From: an uncultured Muribaculaceae bacterium
GTDB taxonomy: Bacteria > Bacteroidota > Bacteroidia > Bacteroidales > Muribaculaceae
Assembly (NCBI GenBank): GCA_910583795.1
Contig: CAJTZQ010000018.1
Span: 1-52,796 of the forward strand
Direction of reading: 5' to 3'
Length of the DNA: 52,796 bases
The position numbers and the translations under genes are program-made. Positions 16,405 to 24,803 of this stretch are shown here, one piece after another. Positions within the stretch are counted from its first letter, which is position 1. Each line of letters begins with the position of its first letter. The notes below the pieces were generated by a model. It was not told where the DNA came from and made no database searches. It saw only the letters and a program-made list of their open reading frames with translations.

Positions 16405-16989
16405 ATGAAAAGATTTTTTATTATATTGTTTGCGGCCGTTTCAATGAACACGGCGATGAATGCCCAAACCAATGATTTGGTGACAGTATTGCTGAATCCT
16501 GCTGAATCAGTGGATAGTGCAAATGCAGAAAGGGTGATAACCGGGAATGATGATCTTGTGCTTTTAGATGCTGATACCTCGGAAAAGAGGAAAGGTAGGA
16601 GCAAGTCAGTTTCAAAGTCAGTCAGCACTTCAAACGGAAAGACAGTGTCTACCGTTTCCTCTGCTGTTTCCGGTGGTGATGGAGTTAAAAGTGTTGAATC
16701 GCTTGCTGTGTTTGAATTGTTTGGAGATAAATACAAGCGTGCCAAGGGGTGTACACTTACTGTTATTGACAATAAGGCGAATAAGTTTCGTAGTCTTGAG
16801 GTCTCTGACAATGCTGAGGTTGTAAATGAAATCAAGCGTTTGATAAGTATTGACAAAAAAAAGGCTACAAATATAACGGAAACGTATAATGCAAATTCCG
16901 ATAATATTATCATGAATTTCGGAGGTATAAGTGTAGGATTTGATGAATATATTAATAAAAACGGGTGTAATATATTTATTAGCTGGTAA
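16405..16989 (+). CDS. Secreted protein of unknown function, third gene of the sigma module
   Basis: The 194-residue product starts with a cleavable signal peptide (MKRFFIILFAAVSMNTAMNA, likely cut before Gln21). A central low-complexity stretch rich in Ser, Lys and Val (about 62-100, with KSVSKSVST and SSAVSG) precedes a folded-looking C-terminal part (about 105-194). No catalytic motif is recognised. It starts 11 bases after the membrane partner gene and is probably co-transcribed; it may be a periplasmic sensor or effector of the module. A terminator follows. Confidence 0.7.
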   Translation: MKRFFIILFAAVSMNTAMNAQTNDLVTVLLNPAESVDSANAERVITGNDDLVLLDADTSEKRKGRSKSVSKSVSTSNGKTVSTVSSAVSGGDGVKSVESLAVFELFGDKYKRAKGCTLTVIDNKANKFRSLEVSDNAEVVNEIKRLISIDKKKATNITETYNANSDNIIMNFGGISVGFDEYINKNGCNIFISW

Positions 16990-17004
16990 TTTTTAAAGGT
17001 TGCA

Positions 17005-17050
17005 AAAGCGGAAGTGCAACTGCCTAAACAGGCAATTGCGCTTCCGCTTT
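17005..17050. terminator. Convergent terminator after the sigma module
   Basis: A long stem beginning AAAGCGGAAG and ending CTTCCGCTTT, about 19 pairs with one wobble and one mismatch, loop TAAACA. It lies between two gene ends that face each other. Confidence 0.8.
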
Positions 17051-17058
17051 CATTTAAT

Positions 17059-17310
17059 TTATTGTTTCGAGAAGTAACTTTTCAATTTTTCAGTTCCAGC
17101 TTTGCCGAGGATGAGCAATGCTGAATATTGACAGGTCTTGGCAAGACCGAAAAATATAACCCATAATGCTCCTTTGACTTCAAGAGAGATGGGCAAAAGC
17201 ATCTGTGCGAAAGAAACTGCATAGCATACTACACTCATGGCAGCTACAGCCATCCCTGTTTTAAATGACAATCTTCCAAGCCAACGTTTTATCTGACGGA
17301 ATTTTCCCAT
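17059..17310 (-). CDS. Small two-helix membrane protein of unknown function
   Basis: The 83-residue protein has two hydrophobic segments (about 18-40 and 47-68) between basic ends (KFRQIKRWLGRL at the front, EKLKSYFSKQ at the tail). It resembles small conserved Bacteroidales membrane proteins, but I can name no function. It is an isolated gene, with a clean terminator downstream. Confidence 0.65.
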   Translation of the reverse strand: MGKFRQIKRWLGRLSFKTGMAVAAMSVVCYAVSFAQMLLPISLEVKGALWVIFFGLAKTCQYSALLILGKAGTEKLKSYFSKQ

Positions 17311-17561
17311 TATATAATAAATGTATATTTAAGTATGACCTAAAGAGCCAAGTATGTTTGATTGGTAGGCGAGCCGTAAATTTTAGGAATGAGATTTTTG
17401 ACTCTTTCGCTTATCATACATGGCATTTATTTGCAAAAATAACAATTTTAATCCATATCCTCTTAATTAGTGTCCAATTTTACTGAGTTATTATGCAGAT
17501 TTTCGTAATTTCGTGTAGGCAAATCAATGAATAAATAGATGTTGAAAAAATTTAAAAAACT

Positions 17562-18194
17562 ATGACAATGGATTTTTATTTAAATCAGATATCTCAACAA
17601 GAGGATGAATCTGCTGTCGATATATCTTTCTTTAATCATCCTGATTTTGATAGGTTGCGTTCCGGTGTATGGATGAATTGCTTCACTGAAGAATTCGGAC
17701 GTGCTTTGATACGTTGCGAAGATCTATGTTTTAGGCTAAACAATACTTTGCCGTCGAAACGTGAAGAGAGGTCGGCAATCGTCAGAGAAATTTTTGGATC
17801 TATTGGTTCTAAGTTTGTGTTGCATTCTCCATTCCATTGCGATTTCGGATTTAATATACATGTCGGAGAGAATTTTGTCGGCAATTTTAATCTGACAATT
17901 CTTGATGAGGCTGATGTCAGAATAGGTGACAATGTGTTCATCGGGCCGAACACTACTCTGTCTACAATTATCCATGCATACGATTCCGAACAAAGAAATG
18001 CCGGAATCATGTGTTCAAAGCCGATAACTATTCATAATAATGTCTGGCTGGCATCGAATGTGGTGGTTCTACCGGGAGTGACAATAGGGGAGGGATCTAT
18101 AGTTGGTGCCGGTAGTGTTGTCACGAAAGATGTGGAACCAGGAGTAATTGTTGCGGGCAATCCGGCAAGGTTTATAAAAAATGTGAAACTATAA
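17562..18194 (+). CDS. Sugar O-acetyltransferase (Maa/LacA-like, left-handed beta-helix)
   Basis: Hexapeptide-repeat acyltransferase of 210 residues. An N-terminal Maa-type cap (about 1-85) precedes repeats with IRIGDNVF, IHNNVWLASNVVVLPGVTIG and the closing VAGNPARFIKNV, typical of maltose or galactoside O-acetyltransferases using acetyl-CoA. The catalytic histidine is probably in TIIHAYD (about residue 142). The sugar substrate is unknown. A second ATG six bases downstream is an alternative start. The 251-base spacer upstream shows no other gene. Confidence 0.87.
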   Translation: MTMDFYLNQISQQEDESAVDISFFNHPDFDRLRSGVWMNCFTEEFGRALIRCEDLCFRLNNTLPSKREERSAIVREIFGSIGSKFVLHSPFHCDFGFNIHVGENFVGNFNLTILDEADVRIGDNVFIGPNTTLSTIIHAYDSEQRNAGIMCSKPITIHNNVWLASNVVVLPGVTIGEGSIVGAGSVVTKDVEPGVIVAGNPARFIKNVKL

Positions 18195-18238
18195 GCCTAC
18201 TATCAGCACATTCATTTTTGACAGACACTTAATTAAAA

Positions 18239-18264
18239 AGCGGTATGCAAATTTGCATACCGCT
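18239..18264. terminator. Bidirectional terminator, perfect 26-bp palindrome
   Basis: AGCGGTATGCAAA and its exact reverse complement abut with no loop base, preceded by an A-run. It separates the convergent acetyltransferase and ABM genes. Confidence 0.75.
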
Positions 18265-18288
18265 CGTTTAATTAGGGAATTGAAAAAA

Positions 18289-18567
18289 TCAGAAATTGAA
18301 TTTTTCGAGAGTGAGTGTTGCGATTTCTTTCAGTTTTGGGACAAGCTCTTTGAAGTGCGGGGATGCCATGTGAACCTCAAGATCCTTTTCAGATGCCCAA
18401 GTTTCGCATATCATCATGTGGTTGTCTACAGTGGCAGACTCGAAAATGTCGTAGGCGATACATCCTTTGTCGTGAAGGGATTTTTCAACGAGTTCTGTTG
18501 CCACAAATTTCAGTGCCTCTTTCTTTTGAACATCCTCAAGAAGAAGGAAAACATTAAGTCTTATCAT
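18289..18567 (-). CDS. ABM-domain protein, putative quinol monooxygenase
   Basis: Starting at the ATG at 18567 (MIRLNVFLLL), the product is 92 residues, the standard size for a single antibiotic-biosynthesis-monooxygenase ferredoxin-like domain (YgiN type). CIAYDIFESATVDNHMMICETWAS and HMASPHFKELV are characteristic. Such proteins act as dimers, some oxidising quinols; the substrate here is unknown. An upstream ATG would run into the dnaK terminator hairpin and was rejected. Confidence 0.85.
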   Translation of the reverse strand: MIRLNVFLLLEDVQKKEALKFVATELVEKSLHDKGCIAYDIFESATVDNHMMICETWASEKDLEVHMASPHFKELVPKLKEIATLTLEKFNF

Positions 18568-18598
18568 TTTATTATATCTTTTAGGTGTATATAAAATT

Positions 18599-18642
18599 AA
18601 ATGAAGAGCGGTGTGCCGGGTGTGGCACACCGCTCTTCATTT
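18599..18642 (-). terminator. dnaK terminator
   Basis: A 19-bp perfect stem (18599-18617 with 18624-18642) with a 6-base loop, beginning 16 bases after the dnaK stop codon on the minus strand and followed by an AT-rich stretch. Confidence 0.85.
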
Positions 18643-18657
18643 ATGTTTGTTTATTGG

Positions 18658-20553
18658 TTATTTCACCTCTTCGAACTCTACGTCTTCAGCGCCACCGTTG
18701 TTGTCATTGTGAGGAGCGCTTGCACCGGGCTGAGGACCAGCCTGAGAAGCTGCCTGCTGTGCATTGGCGATATCTTGAGCTGCTGCCTGGAATGCATCCT
18801 GAATAGCCTTTTCTGCAGAATCAACGTCTTCAACAAGCTGATTCTTGTGAATCTCTTTAAGACGGTCGATAGCAGCCTGGATAGTGGCTTTCTTGTCGGC
18901 AGGGATCTTGTCGCCAAGTTCGTCAAGCTGCTTCTGGCTCTGGAATACTACAGAGTCGGCGCGGTTGAGTTTGTCGATTCTTTCCTTAGCCTTCTTGTCA
19001 GCTTCTTCGTTTGCCTTAGCTTCATCGCGCATACGCTGTATTTCTGCATCGCTCAAGCCGCTTGATGCTTCGATACGTATTGACTGCTCTTTACCGGTTG
19101 CTTTATCCTTAGCGGATACGTTAAGAATACCATTTGCGTCAACTTCAAATGTAACCTCAATCTGTGGTACGCCACGAGGCGCAGGTGCGATACCGGCAAG
19201 ATTAAATTCACCAAGGAGTTTATCATCTGCTGCCATCGGACGTTCGCCCTGAAGCACGCGGATTGTAACTTCCGGCTGATTATCGGCTGCAGTAGAGAAT
19301 GTCTCGCTCTTACGCGTCGGGATAGTTGTGTTAGCTTCGATAAGCTTTGTCATCACGCCGCCGAGAGTCTCGATGCCGATAGACAGAGGCACAACGTCAA
19401 GAAGCAGCACGTCTTTAACATCGCCGCTGAGCACGCCGCCCTGGATTGCAGCACCTATCGCAACTACCTCATCGGGATTTACGCCCTTGTTTGGCTCTTT
19501 GCCGAAAATCTCTTTTACTTTAGCCTGGATAGCAGGAATACGTGTTGAACCGCCTACAAGAATAACTTCGTCTATTTGTGATGCTGAATATCCGGCATCT
19601 TTAAGAGCGTTTAAGCAAGGTTCTTTAACTGCATCTATAAGAGCGGAAGCGAGCTGCTCGAATTTTGCACGAGTTAGAGTCTTGACAAGGTGTTTAGGAC
19701 CTGAAGCTGTTGCAGTGATATAAGGAAGGTTGATTTCAGTAGATGTAGAGCTTGAAAGTTCAATCTTCGCTTTCTCGGCAGCCTCTTTAAGACGCTGCAT
19801 AGCCATTGGATCCTGACGGAGGTCAACACCTTCGTCATTCTTGAATTCGTCGGCGAGCCAGTCTATGATTACATGGTCGAAGTCGTCACCTCCGAGGTGA
19901 GTATCACCGTTTGTTGACTTCACTTCGAATACGCCGTCGCCAAGTTCGAGGATAGATATATCAAATGTACCGCCGCCAAGGTCGAATACCGCGATTCTTT
20001 GTTCCTTTTCAGATTTGTCAAGTCCGTATGCAAGAGCCGCTGCTGTCGGTTCGTTGACTATACGACGAACCTTAAGACCTGCGATTTCTCCGGCTTCTTT
20101 AGTTGCTTGACGCTGAGAATCATCGAAGTATGCCGGAACTGTAATAACAGCTTCTGTCACTTCCTGTCCGAGATAGTCTTCTGCAGTTTTCTTCATTTTC
20201 TGAAGAATCATTGCAGAGATTTCCTGCGGAGTATAATCTCTGCCGTCGATATCAACCTTCGGCATATTATTTTGACAAACCACTTTATAAGGCACACGTT
20301 TGATCTCGTCCTGCACTTTATCGCAAGACTCGCCCATGAAACGTTTGATAGAATAGATGGTGCGGGTAGGGTTAGTGATAGCCTGACGCTTAGCGGGGTC
20401 ACCTACTTTACGCTCGCCACCGTCGACAAACGCCACTACGGAAGGAGTGGTGTTGCGACCTTCGTTATTAGGAATTACTACAGGGTCTTTACCTTCGAGA
20501 ACTGCAACGCAGCTGTTGGTGGTACCCAAGTCAATACCAATGATTTTTGCCAT
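18658..20553 (-). CDS. dnaK: Molecular chaperone DnaK (Hsp70)
   Basis: The 631-residue Hsp70 begins MAKIIGIDLGTTNSCVAVLEG and contains VFDLGGGTFDISILELG, VGGSTRIPAIQ, and the linker and substrate-binding region starting around DVLLLDVVPLSIG (about 385). The C-terminus is Gln/Ala-rich and ends EDVEFEEVK, the standard tail. DnaK folds and refolds proteins with DnaJ and GrpE; neither is adjacent, so dnaK is monocistronic here, with its own terminator. Confidence 0.98.
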   Translation of the reverse strand: MAKIIGIDLGTTNSCVAVLEGKDPVVIPNNEGRNTTPSVVAFVDGGERKVGDPAKRQAITNPTRTIYSIKRFMGESCDKVQDEIKRVPYKVVCQNNMPKVDIDGRDYTPQEISAMILQKMKKTAEDYLGQEVTEAVITVPAYFDDSQRQATKEAGEIAGLKVRRIVNEPTAAALAYGLDKSEKEQRIAVFDLGGGTFDISILELGDGVFEVKSTNGDTHLGGDDFDHVIIDWLADEFKNDEGVDLRQDPMAMQRLKEAAEKAKIELSSSTSTEINLPYITATASGPKHLVKTLTRAKFEQLASALIDAVKEPCLNALKDAGYSASQIDEVILVGGSTRIPAIQAKVKEIFGKEPNKGVNPDEVVAIGAAIQGGVLSGDVKDVLLLDVVPLSIGIETLGGVMTKLIEANTTIPTRKSETFSTAADNQPEVTIRVLQGERPMAADDKLLGEFNLAGIAPAPRGVPQIEVTFEVDANGILNVSAKDKATGKEQSIRIEASSGLSDAEIQRMRDEAKANEEADKKAKERIDKLNRADSVVFQSQKQLDELGDKIPADKKATIQAAIDRLKEIHKNQLVEDVDSAEKAIQDAFQAAAQDIANAQQAASQAGPQPGASAPHNDNNGGAEDVEFEEVK

Positions 20554-20941
20554 AATGTTGTCTATATTTTAGAATTTTATAATATTTTTGAATTAAACTT
20601 TCAGACAGTGATGAGAGAGCTTATCAGTATCATAAGGATAAACCGTGATTAATACTACGGGGCTTTGTCATCATGCCTGGGCTACATTCTTGATATGTAT
20701 CCCTGACTGACTGTCCACTCAACTAATAAACAAATGTCGTGCTAAAAGTTTCAATTCCGTGGAAATTTTTAATTAAAAATTGTAATTGCATGATTTATCA
20801 AACGTTGTGAAGTCTGCGAAATTTTGTTTGCGATGTGACAATTCTGGCAAAAAATGACTGAAGTGACATTTGAAATATGCCAATGGACTCCAAAAAATGA
20901 ATAAAAATGAGTATGAATGAGAATTATTCATAAATTTTTGT
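20554..20941. other. Divergent non-coding spacer between dnaK and spt
   Basis: No gene is seen. The spacer holds an 18-bp AT palindrome (AATTTTTAATTAAAAATT, 20764-20781). I could not find a convincing -33/-7 pair for dnaK, which must be transcribed leftward from here, nor a CIRCE operator (TTAGCACTC-type repeat). Confidence 0.5.
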
Positions 20942-20949
20942 TAACTTTG
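20942..20949 (+). promoter_or_regulatory. -7 promoter box of spt
   Basis: TAACTTTG matches the -7 consensus. It would give an spt leader of about 80 bases. The -33 box is weak. Confidence 0.55.
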
Positions 20950-21034
20950 CAGCCTGAATATGTCCCAACCTCATGAATTGGGGTGACGTCAATAAGTCGT
21001 CAGGGCCATTCAGCAAGTAAACACCTTGATTTAT

Positions 21035-22222
21035 ATGAAGCTTTTACAAGAGAAACTGTCGCGCTACGACGCTCCTCAAAGAGCAAAAGCAGCCGGCATA
21101 TATCCTTATTTCAGACCAATTTCAAGTGAACAGAACACAGAAGTGCTGATGAACGGTAAAAAAGTGCTCATGTTTGGTTCTAACAGCTACATGGGGCTTA
21201 CCAATCATCCTAAGGTTATAGAAGCCGCAATCGAGGCTACTAAGAAATATGGCACCGGCATGGCAGGTTCCCCATTCCTTAACGGTACTCTTGATATACA
21301 CAAACAGCTTGAGGCCCGGCTTGCAGAATATGTTGGCAAGGAAGACTGCATGCTCTATAGCACAGGGTTCGGAGTTAATCTTGGAGTTGTGTCTACACTC
21401 ACAGGTAGAGAGGATTATATCATACTTGATGAACAGGATCATGCCTCTATTATAGAGGGCAGACGTCTTTCTTTTTCAAATTATCTCAAATATCGTCATA
21501 ACGATATGGCGAGTCTTGAGGCTCAGCTAAAGAAATGCGATCCCGACAAGATTAAATTGATAGTCACCGATGGCGTATTTTCAATGGAAGGAGATGTGGC
21601 AAACCTTCCGGAAATTGTGCGTCTCGCCAAGCAGTATAATGCATCTGTCATGGTTGATGAAGCTCATGGTATAGGTGTTTTCGGAAAAGGTGGACGAGGT
21701 ACATGCAACCATTTTGGTGTTACTGATGATGTCGACCTTATAATGGGAACATTTAGTAAATCATTTGCTTCTTTGGGCGGATTTATCGCAACGGATAAGG
21801 AGGTGACCAATTATCTTCGTCATAACTCAAGAGCATATATTTTCACTGCAAGTATAACTCCTGCCTCGACGGCGGCTGTGAATGCAGCTCTCGACATTAT
21901 GATTGCTGAACCGGAACGTCAGCAGCATCTTTGGGATATCACTAATTATGCGCTCGAACAATTCCGTTCAATGGGGTGTGAAATAGGAAAAACTTCGACC
22001 CCGATCATTCCTCTTTTCATTCGAGATGATTATAAGACATTCCATGTCACACATGATCTTCTTGAAGAGGGGGTATTCGTTAATCCTGTTGTCACTCCCG
22101 CAGTAGCGCCTCAGGATACTCTTATCCGTTATTCTCTAATGGCTACGCATACAAAAGAGCAAGTTTCACGTTCTATTGAAGCTATAGAGAAAGTTTTCAA
22201 AAAATATGACATTATTCACTAA
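21035..22222 (+). CDS. spt: Serine palmitoyltransferase
   Basis: SPT condenses serine with a long-chain acyl-CoA to 3-ketosphinganine, the first step of sphingolipid synthesis. The 395-residue protein is a class II alpha-oxoamine synthase: FGSNSYMGL, DEQDHASIIEGRR, VDEAHGIGVFG (Asp208) and GTFSKSFASLGGF with the PLP lysine Lys242. It is very close along its length to the characterised Bacteroides SPT, notably the VLMFGSN, HNDM and ATHT segments, and less like 2-amino-3-ketobutyrate ligase or BioF. The ATG at 21035 is preferred to the TTG nine bases earlier. Monocistronic, with a terminator behind. Confidence 0.9.
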   Translation: MKLLQEKLSRYDAPQRAKAAGIYPYFRPISSEQNTEVLMNGKKVLMFGSNSYMGLTNHPKVIEAAIEATKKYGTGMAGSPFLNGTLDIHKQLEARLAEYVGKEDCMLYSTGFGVNLGVVSTLTGREDYIILDEQDHASIIEGRRLSFSNYLKYRHNDMASLEAQLKKCDPDKIKLIVTDGVFSMEGDVANLPEIVRLAKQYNASVMVDEAHGIGVFGKGGRGTCNHFGVTDDVDLIMGTFSKSFASLGGFIATDKEVTNYLRHNSRAYIFTASITPASTAAVNAALDIMIAEPERQQHLWDITNYALEQFRSMGCEIGKTSTPIIPLFIRDDYKTFHVTHDLLEEGVFVNPVVTPAVAPQDTLIRYSLMATHTKEQVSRSIEAIEKVFKKYDIIH

Positions 22223-22261
22223 AAATATATAATTTGTTGCCTAAAAGATTTTTATGGCAAG

Positions 22262-22296
22262 AAAAAGTGAGATTCTTCAAGGATTCTCACTTTTTT
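22262..22296 (+). terminator. spt terminator
   Basis: An 11-bp stem (AAAAAGTGAGA with TCTCACTTTTT), 12-base loop and T-run, 40 bases after the spt stop. Confidence 0.8.
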
Positions 22297-22351
22297 CTTT
22301 GTTTATGTCAAAATAAAATTTCATTGATACGTAAAAAATATGTGGAATTAT

Positions 22352-22382
22352 TTTGCATCAATGATGAAATGCATTAATTTCG
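22352..22382 (+). promoter_or_regulatory. Promoter of the pRiA4b ORF-3-like gene
   Basis: TTTG (22352-22355), 19 bases, TAATTTCG (22375-22382): one mismatch to the consensus, 34 bases upstream of the ATG. Confidence 0.55.
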
Positions 22383-22416
22383 CAACATAAATAAGAAAAA
22401 ATAAAACGTCATACAA

Positions 22417-22965
22417 ATGGTATATAAATTTAAACTTGTCAGCGATGAGGTGAGTAATTTTTCTCGCGAAATCGAGATTGATGCTAATTCTACCTTTCTG
22501 CAGCTGCGTAACGCGATACTTGATAGTGTCGGCTACTCTAAAGATGATATAGATTCTTTTTTCCTTTGCGATGACGAATGGCAGCGTCAAGAGGAAATCA
22601 CGCTTGAAGATATGGGCAGCACAAGCGATCAGGATATCTGGATAATGGAAGACACACCTCTAAACGAACTTATTGAAGAGGAGGGGCAGAAACTTGTCTT
22701 CGTGTTTGACTATATGACTGAGCGCTCTTTCTTTATGGAGATGAAGGAAGCTATTCCGGGAAGAACTCTTGCAGATCCTATATGTACCGTAAAGCGAGGA
22801 AAGGCGCCGGAACAGAGAGTGGATCTTGATGAGTTTGAAAAGCAGATAGATCAAAATGCTCAAAAATTTGCCTCAGAAGATCTCGATATCGAAGAATTAT
22901 ATGGAGATTCGCAATTTAACGATGATGAAATCGGAAGCGGCTTTGATGATCTGAATTTCAATTAA
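22417..22965 (+). CDS. pRiA4b ORF-3-like (IS1096 TnpR-type) domain protein
   Basis: The 182-residue protein fits the pRiA4b ORF-3-like fold: a strand-rich beginning (MVYKFKLVSDEVSNFSREIEI), STFLQLRNAILDSVGY, FFLCDDEWQRQEEITLEDM and QKLVFVFDYMTERSFFMEM. Proteins with this domain are often labelled as transposon passenger proteins, but their function is unknown, and here the gene is chromosomal with no transposase nearby. The C-terminal 45 residues are strongly acidic (DDEIGSGFDDLNFN). It has its own promoter and terminator. Confidence 0.8.
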   Translation: MVYKFKLVSDEVSNFSREIEIDANSTFLQLRNAILDSVGYSKDDIDSFFLCDDEWQRQEEITLEDMGSTSDQDIWIMEDTPLNELIEEEGQKLVFVFDYMTERSFFMEMKEAIPGRTLADPICTVKRGKAPEQRVDLDEFEKQIDQNAQKFASEDLDIEELYGDSQFNDDEIGSGFDDLNFN

Positions 22966-22974
22966 TGCTGTCTG

Positions 22975-23032
22975 AAAAACAAAATTAAGGCTCGTGAAAA
23001 TTGTAATTTTCACGAGCCTTAATTTTGTTTTT
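22975..23032. terminator. Bidirectional terminator, 28-bp perfect inverted repeat
   Basis: Bases 22975-23002 and 23005-23032 are exact reverse complements separated by two bases, with A-run and T-run at the outer ends, between two convergent genes. Confidence 0.85.
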
Positions 23033-23046
23033 ATTTACTAAACTTT

Positions 23047-23388
23047 TCAATCTCTTGCAAACAGCCTTCCGAAGAATGATTTCTGTGATTCCGGACGCAT
23101 GTGAACGCGCATCAGGTCGTCTTCTTTACCAAGAAATAAAATATGTGATCGGAACACAAAAGCCACTATCTTGTCAAATTCCAGGACTGCATTCAGGCTT
23201 CTTATGAGAAATCTTCTGAATGGATTGAATTCTTCAAGGTCTTCCAGTATTATTTCATCATCATCCATTTTTATTGTATGGTGTTGGCTAAGCATAGGAA
23301 TGAAATAATCCAGCTGTAGATCCTCTCTTCGTTTGTGAGGTTTGCCGAATTTCTTATATATCTCCTTTATAGTGCTATCGGTTATCAT
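23047..23388 (-). CDS. Small conserved hypothetical protein
   Basis: I do not recognise this 113-residue protein. It is soluble, with no signal peptide, and charged (MDDDEIILEDLEEFNPFRRFL). A short hydrophobic strand pair (KIVAFVFRSHILFLG) lies near residues 72-86 and the C-terminus is basic. It stands alone between convergent terminators. Its clean boundaries and a start facing a spacer support it as a real gene. Confidence 0.65.
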   Translation of the reverse strand: MITDSTIKEIYKKFGKPHKRREDLQLDYFIPMLSQHHTIKMDDDEIILEDLEEFNPFRRFLIRSLNAVLEFDKIVAFVFRSHILFLGKEDDLMRVHMRPESQKSFFGRLFARD

Positions 23389-23526
23389 AGTCCGGTTTAA
23401 TATATGGAGACAGCACTGATCATCTCGTCAGATTAGTCTCAGTATTATAAAAACAATAAATCTGAGAAGAGGTTCATCTAATCTTGTTAAATTTTTGAAT
23501 AGATGGGTAAGAGACGGATTATTTTT

Positions 23527-23564
23527 AAATGAGGGGATGGCAATTGGTTTGCATCCCCTCATTT
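23527..23564 (-). terminator. Terminator of the methylmalonyl-CoA decarboxylase operon
   Basis: Stem AAATGAGGGGATG/CATCCCCTCATTT with a one-base bulge and short loop, 35 bases after the last gene and followed on the minus strand by AT-rich sequence. Confidence 0.75.
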
Positions 23565-23598
23565 GTCATATGCTATGATTGTATAATTCCTGTATAGT

Positions 23599-24771
23599 TT
23601 ATCCGAGGAAGCTCAGGAGCACACCGGCTGCGACTGCAGATCCGATCACACCGGCTACGTTCGGACCCATGGCATGCATGAGAAGATAGTTGGTGGGATC
23701 GTATTCAAGACCAAGATTGTTTGATATGCGCGCTGCCATCGGTACGGCTGAAACGCCTGCGTTGCCGATAAGCGGGTTGATTTTCTTGTCTTTCTTCAAG
23801 AAGAGATTGAAGAGTTTCACAGAAAGTACACCGGCTGAAGAGGCAATGATAAAGGCGAGGAAGCCAAGCCCGAAGATCTTCAGTGTGTCGAAAGTGAGGA
23901 ACTTGTCAGCCTGAGTTGACGCGCCTACTGTGAGGCCAAGAAGAATTGTCACGATATCAGTCATCGCGTTGCTTGCTGTCTTGGCAAGACGAGTTGTGAC
24001 ACCACTTTCACGAAGTAGGTTGCCAAAGAAGAGCATACCAAGCAAGGGAATACCGGAAGGTACGACAAAACATGTGAGAATGAGACCTACAATCGGGAAA
24101 ATAATTTTCTCGTTCTGACTGACCACGCGAGTAGGTTTCATCTTTATAAAACGTTCTTCTTTTGTGGTAAACAATCTCATCAAAGGTGGTTGGATAAGCG
24201 GAATGAGAGCCATATATGAATAGGCTGAAACCGCTACAGCACCCAAGAGAGCCGGATTTAGCTTGGAAGTTGTAAAGATCGCTGTAGGACCGTCTGCTCC
24301 ACCGATAATGGCGACACAGCCGGCAGACAATGGATCAAAACCTACAAGAAGAGCAAGCATATATGCTCCGAATATACCGAATTGGGCACATGCTCCTATA
24401 ATCATGAGTTTCGGATTGGCGAGCAGGGCAGAGAAGTCTGTCATTGCACCGATCCCGAGGAAAATCAATGGAGGATACCAACCTTTTTCAACACCATTGT
24501 AAAGGATGTTTAGCACGGATCCCGGTTCATATATGCCGATTTCCATGCCAGTTTGGAATGGTATGTTCCCTATAAGCATACCAAAACCGATTGGCACTAA
24601 CAAAAGCGGTTCAAAGTTCTTCTTAATGGCAAGCCATACGAAGAAACATCCCACTGCGAGCATGATTATGTTTTCAAACTCGCAATTGTAAAAGCCGGTA
24701 AATTCCCAGAACGTGCTGATCGTCTGGCGCATGAATTCACCGAATGAATATGTGGTTTCAGCTAAAATCAT
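23599..24771 (-). CDS. mmdB: Sodium-pumping methylmalonyl-CoA decarboxylase, beta subunit
   Basis: This 390-residue integral membrane protein is the OadB/GcdB/MmdB family subunit that decarboxylates carboxybiotin and moves sodium out of the cell. It has about ten hydrophobic segments and the conserved GGADGPTAIFTTSKL region (about 158-172, containing the Asp used for sodium coupling) and NAGVSAVPMAARISNN near the C-terminus. It is the last gene of the operon. The neighbouring epimerase and carboxyltransferase point to methylmalonyl-CoA rather than oxaloacetate as substrate. Confidence 0.93.
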   Translation of the reverse strand: MILAETTYSFGEFMRQTISTFWEFTGFYNCEFENIIMLAVGCFFVWLAIKKNFEPLLLVPIGFGMLIGNIPFQTGMEIGIYEPGSVLNILYNGVEKGWYPPLIFLGIGAMTDFSALLANPKLMIIGACAQFGIFGAYMLALLVGFDPLSAGCVAIIGGADGPTAIFTTSKLNPALLGAVAVSAYSYMALIPLIQPPLMRLFTTKEERFIKMKPTRVVSQNEKIIFPIVGLILTCFVVPSGIPLLGMLFFGNLLRESGVTTRLAKTASNAMTDIVTILLGLTVGASTQADKFLTFDTLKIFGLGFLAFIIASSAGVLSVKLFNLFLKKDKKINPLIGNAGVSAVPMAARISNNLGLEYDPTNYLLMHAMGPNVAGVIGSAVAAGVLLSFLG

Positions 24772-24803
24772 AATATCAACAGTTATTGTGAAATTAGCCT
24801 TGA

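Noticed and set aside
16401..16913. Minus-strand open frame opposite the secreted protein of the sigma module
   Set aside because: The plus-strand frame has a proper signal peptide and operon position; the minus-strand frame is Ser/Thr-rich because of the low-complexity region opposite.
20950..21034. spt leader with short dyads (CCCAA/TTGGG and GACG/CGTC) considered as a riboswitch
   Set aside because: The stems are only 4-5 bp and match no riboswitch class I recognise.
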